This document shows, piece by piece, positions 5,028-7,708 of a DNA stretch of 7,708 nt. The position numbers and the translations under genes are program-made. Within the stretch, counting starts at the first letter, position 1. Each line of letters begins with the position of its first letter. Origin of the DNA: Syntrophomonadaceae bacterium (GTDB lineage: Bacteria > Bacillota > Syntrophomonadia > Syntrophomonadales > Syntrophothermaceae); assembly GCA_029907055.1 (NCBI GenBank), contig JARYMO010000064.1, positions 1 through 7,708 of the forward strand, given 5' to 3'. The notes under the pieces are model-generated. The model did not search any database and was not told the origin of the DNA. It was given only the letters and a program-made list of their open reading frames with translations.

Positions 5028-5936
5028 ATGTACGAGATATTGCTGGAATCGCTGGTAGACAGCGCCCGGATGGTGCCCTTGCTGTTCCTGGTGTACCTGG
5101 GCATCGAACTGCTGGAGTATCGCTACGGCAGCCTGGCGCAGCAGCGCATGCAGCGGGCGGGAATGGCAGGCCCCGCTCTGGGGGCGGTAGTGGGAAGCCT
5201 GCCCCAGTGCGGGTTCTCAGTGCTGGTGACTGCCCTGTATACCCAGCGCCTGGCCACCCTTGGCACCCTGATGGCCGTCTACCTCTCCACCTCCGACGAG
5301 GCGCTGCCAGTGTTGCTGGCCCATCCCGCGCAGGCTCACGTGGTGCTCCCCTTGATACTCGTCAAAGCGGGGGTGGGCCTGACGGCCGGCTATGCCATCG
5401 ACCTCGTCTTCCGCGCCGCGCGCCGCTCCACCCTGGCCCACGCGGACGCCTGGGCGCGCGGCCGAGATGAAGAGCACCACCACCATCACGTCCAGACCGT
5501 GGGGTGCTGCGGGCACCGTACCACCCCCCGGGATGCCGGCTTCCAGGGACGGGACCTACTGTGGCACCCCGTGCGGCACACCCTCAAGATTTTCGTCTTC
5601 GTCTTCGTGGCATCGTTCCTCATCCGCTATAGCCTGGAGCAGCTGGGGACGCAATCCCTCTCCGTCCTGCTGGACGGGCATCCCCTGGTGCAGCCCTTCC
5701 TGGCCGCGCTGGTGGGGCTGATTCCCAACTGCGCTGCCTCGGTCGCCCTGGCCGAGCTGTACGTCGAGGGCGCCATCTCTTATGGGGCGACGGTGGCCGG
5801 ACTGTGCGCAAGCGGTGGCCTGGGCCTTCTGGTGCTGTTCCGGGAGGAGCCTGACCGACGCGCTGCCGCGGCCATCGTGGGGCTGCTCTTCGCCATCAGC
5901 GTGCTGGCGGGGACCCTGGTCCAGGCGCTGACGTGA
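5028..5936 (+). CDS. 10TM-type putative heavy-metal exporter (ArsP_2-like)
   Basis: A 302-residue polytopic membrane protein resembling the family annotated as 'putative, 10TM heavy-metal exporter' or arsenic/manganese efflux protein. Two halves share a motif: GSLPQCGFSVLVTALY (56-71) and GLIPNCAASVALAELY (230-245). This G-x-(L/I)-P-x-C core shows an internal duplication and probably puts two cysteines (C61, C235) in the transport path. Between the halves is a soluble loop with EEHHHHHVQTVGCCGH (148-163), a likely metal-binding His/Cys cluster. Hydrophobic segments fill about 12-30, 47-128 and 183-298. The start has a taggagg ribosome binding site overlapping the Fur stop codon. Co-transcription with a Fur-family regulator argues for metal efflux under metal-dependent repression. 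The ion (Mn, Zn, Fe, arsenic species or other) is not determined by sequence. Confidence 0.8.
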   Translation: MYEILLESLVDSARMVPLLFLVYLGIELLEYRYGSLAQQRMQRAGMAGPALGAVVGSLPQCGFSVLVTALYTQRLATLGTLMAVYLSTSDEALPVLLAHPAQAHVVLPLILVKAGVGLTAGYAIDLVFRAARRSTLAHADAWARGRDEEHHHHHVQTVGCCGHRTTPRDAGFQGRDLLWHPVRHTLKIFVFVFVASFLIRYSLEQLGTQSLSVLLDGHPLVQPFLAALVGLIPNCAASVALAELYVEGAISYGATVAGLCASGGLGLLVLFREEPDRRAAAAIVGLLFAISVLAGTLVQALT

Positions 5937-5986
5937 CCTGTGCTGGCGTGACGCGCGGATATGGTCGTGGAGGGTGGGGACTGGGC

Positions 5987-7708
5987 TCAGCCCTGGTGAC
6001 GCACGCGCATCAGGCGCATGCCGTTGAGGGTGACCAGCAGCGAACTGCCCATGTCCGCCGCTACCGCCAGCCACAGCGTCAGCATTCCCGGCACGACCAG
6101 CAGCAGCACCAGCCCCTTGACCACGAGTGAGAAGGCGATGTTCTGGACAATGATGGCGCGGGTGCGCCGGCCCAGGCGGAGGGCGTAGGGCAGGCGGGCG
6201 AGATCATCTCCCATCAGGGCGATGTCCGCCGTCTCCAGGGCCACGCCGGTACCCGCCGCCCCCATGGCAATGCCCACCGTGGCTGCCGCCAGCGCGGGCG
6301 CATCGTTGACGCCGTCTCCCACCATGGCCACCTTGCCGTAGGCACCCACGAGCTCGCGCACGGCCATCGCCTTGTCCTCCGGCAACAGCTCGGCGCGCAC
6401 CTCGTCGACACCGGCCCTGGCCGCGATGGCCCGGGCCGCGGGTGCAGTGTCGCCCGTGAGCATCACCACGCGGGTGATGCCCGCCTCGCGCAGTGCGCGG
6501 ATAGCCTCCCGGGCTCCCGGCCGCAGCGCGTCGGCGAGGGCGATGACCCCGATAACCTTCTCCTCGTCACCCACCGCCACCACCGTGTTGCCTTCCTCCT
6601 GCAGCCTGGTCACGATTTCCTCGGCGCCCGCCAGCGAGAAGCCCTGCAGGTTGAAATACCGCGTGCTGCCCACTCGATACCGTTGCCCCATCACCGTGGC
6701 GGCAGCCCCCAGGCCCGGTACCGCCTGAAAATCGCTGGCCTCCGGTATCTGGGTGCCCGTGCGCCTGGCGTGCTCAAGGATAGCGGCCCCCAGCAGGTGT
6801 TCAGAGCGCATTTCGATGGCGGCTGCAATGGAGAGCACCTGGGAGGGCGTCGCCTCACCGAGGGCGACCACGGCGGTGACCTCGGGCCGTCCCACCGTCA
6901 AGGTGCCGGTCTTGTCGAAGGCCGTTACCGACAGGACCCCGAGCTCCTCCAGGTGCGCACCTCCCTTGATGAGCACCCCGTAGCGGGCAGCAGTGCCGAT
7001 GGCAGCCACGATGGCCACCGGCGTCGATATCACCAGGGCACAGGGGCAGGCCACCAGCAGCATGGCCAGGGCCTCGTAGAACCACTTGGCAAAGGGCTGC
7101 CCGCCCAGCAGGGGGGGCAGGACCGCGACCAGGCCGGCGGCGGTGATGACTGCCGGGGTGTAGTAGCGTGCGAAGCGGTCCACCAGCTGCTGGGAGGGAG
7201 CGCGCTGGGCCTGGGCCTCCTCCACCAGGTGGACAAGCCTGGCCATGGTGGTGTCGTCACCGCGCCGTGTCACCCTGATCTCCAGGGAGCCGTGTTCGTT
7301 GATGCTGCCCGCCAGCACCGCGTCACCCTCCAGCTTGGCCACCGGGACCGACTCGCCGGTGATGGGGGCTTGGTTCACCGATGATGAGCCGGCCAGCACG
7401 GTGCCGTCCACCGGGATCTTCTCCCCCGGCCGCACCACCACCACGTCCCCCGCTTCCACCTCCTGCACCGGCACCGCCTGCAGTTCTCCATCCCTTCGCA
7501 CCAGCGCCTGGGTGGGAGCGAGCTCCACCAGCGAACTGATGGCACGGCGCGTCTTCTCCAGCGTGTAGCCCTGCAGGGCGTTGCCCAGGGAGAAAAGGAA
7601 GACGACCACGGCCGCCTCCTCGAACTGCCCGATGCCCAGCGCCCCGAGAGCTGCCAGGCTCATCAGCACGTTCATGTCCAGCCCGCCCGTGTTCCGCAGC
7701 ACCGCCAG
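5987..7708 (-). CDS. Heavy-metal P1B-type ATPase (Zn/Cd/Pb efflux type), 5' end beyond window
   Basis: 574 codons of a metal-pumping P-type ATPase, open at the right edge; the N-terminal metal-binding domain (if any) and first helices are missing. Residues below count from the GTG at 7702. TGES (115-118) is the actuator loop. ACPCALVISTP (218-228) carries the CPC metal site of helix 4 in the Zn/Cd form. DKTGT (263-267) is the phosphorylated Asp motif, and MLTGD (414-418) and GDGVNDAP (462-469) complete the catalytic core. K529 in SLVVKG and D550 in AVAADMGSSLL match the Lys and Asp that mark P1B-2 (ZntA/CadA) pumps, so export of Zn2+, Cd2+ or Pb2+ is likely. The nucleotide-binding HP motif reads SEHLL (300-304), with Leu replacing the usual Pro. 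The gene converges on the exporter with 50 bases between them and probably has its own promoter outside the window. Confidence 0.94.
   Translation of the reverse strand: MAVLRNTGGLDMNVLMSLAALGALGIGQFEEAAVVVFLFSLGNALQGYTLEKTRRAISSLVELAPTQALVRRDGELQAVPVQEVEAGDVVVVRPGEKIPVDGTVLAGSSSVNQAPITGESVPVAKLEGDAVLAGSINEHGSLEIRVTRRGDDTTMARLVHLVEEAQAQRAPSQQLVDRFARYYTPAVITAAGLVAVLPPLLGGQPFAKWFYEALAMLLVACPCALVISTPVAIVAAIGTAARYGVLIKGGAHLEELGVLSVTAFDKTGTLTVGRPEVTAVVALGEATPSQVLSIAAAIEMRSEHLLGAAILEHARRTGTQIPEASDFQAVPGLGAAATVMGQRYRVGSTRYFNLQGFSLAGAEEIVTRLQEEGNTVVAVGDEEKVIGVIALADALRPGAREAIRALREAGITRVVMLTGDTAPAARAIAARAGVDEVRAELLPEDKAMAVRELVGAYGKVAMVGDGVNDAPALAAATVGIAMGAAGTGVALETADIALMGDDLARLPYALRLGRRTRAIIVQNIAFSLVVKGLVLLLVVPGMLTLWLAVAADMGSSLLVTLNGMRLMRVRHQG

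Noticed and set aside
1..7708. CRISPR array, tRNA, rRNA, insertion sequence or phage genes
   Set aside because: No spaced identical repeats, no tRNA-like cloverleaf or CCA end, no rRNA signature, and no transposase or integrase motifs were seen on either strand.

Overview
This is a GC-rich bacterial window with closely packed genes, GTG as well as ATG starts, and purine-rich ribosome binding sites. Three things suggest an anaerobic, GC-rich Bacillota (Clostridia-like) organism: a DUF134 regulator paired with an Mrp/NBP35 ATPase, a compact iron-sulfur flavoprotein motif, and a Fur regulator joined to a 10TM-type metal exporter. This is inference from gene content; no rRNA or other taxonomic marker is present.

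Layout, left to right. The end of an ABC-transporter solute-binding protein (+) is followed by GC hairpins. A 40-residue orphan gene (+) with a consensus ribosome binding site then runs straight into a strong intrinsic terminator. A minus-strand flavoprotein follows, with its stop codon inside a palindromic element. A gene-free divergent region of about 380 bases carries a 19-bp dyad. Next is a hemolysin III/PAQR membrane protein (+), convergent with a minus-strand DUF134-mrp pair. That pair has a recognisable promoter with a near-palindrome between its -35 and -10 boxes. tspO (-) has a long leader with a hairpin and is divergent from a Fur-family regulator (+). The regulator is coupled to a membrane exporter. 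A Zn/Cd-type P1B ATPase (-) runs off the right edge.

The right half reads as a divalent-metal homeostasis island. The Fur-family repressor probably controls itself and the exporter through GCAACC/GGTTG inverted repeats in its promoter, and its mRNA appears to be leaderless. The convergent P1B-2 ATPase would add a second efflux route. The left half combines Fe-S cluster transfer (Mrp), a probable Fe-S flavoprotein and membrane proteins (PAQR, TspO). The parts least explained by known families are the 40-residue gene, the operator-like dyads, the palindrome at 617-647, the tspO leader, and a Leu in place of Pro in the ATPase nucleotide-binding HP motif.
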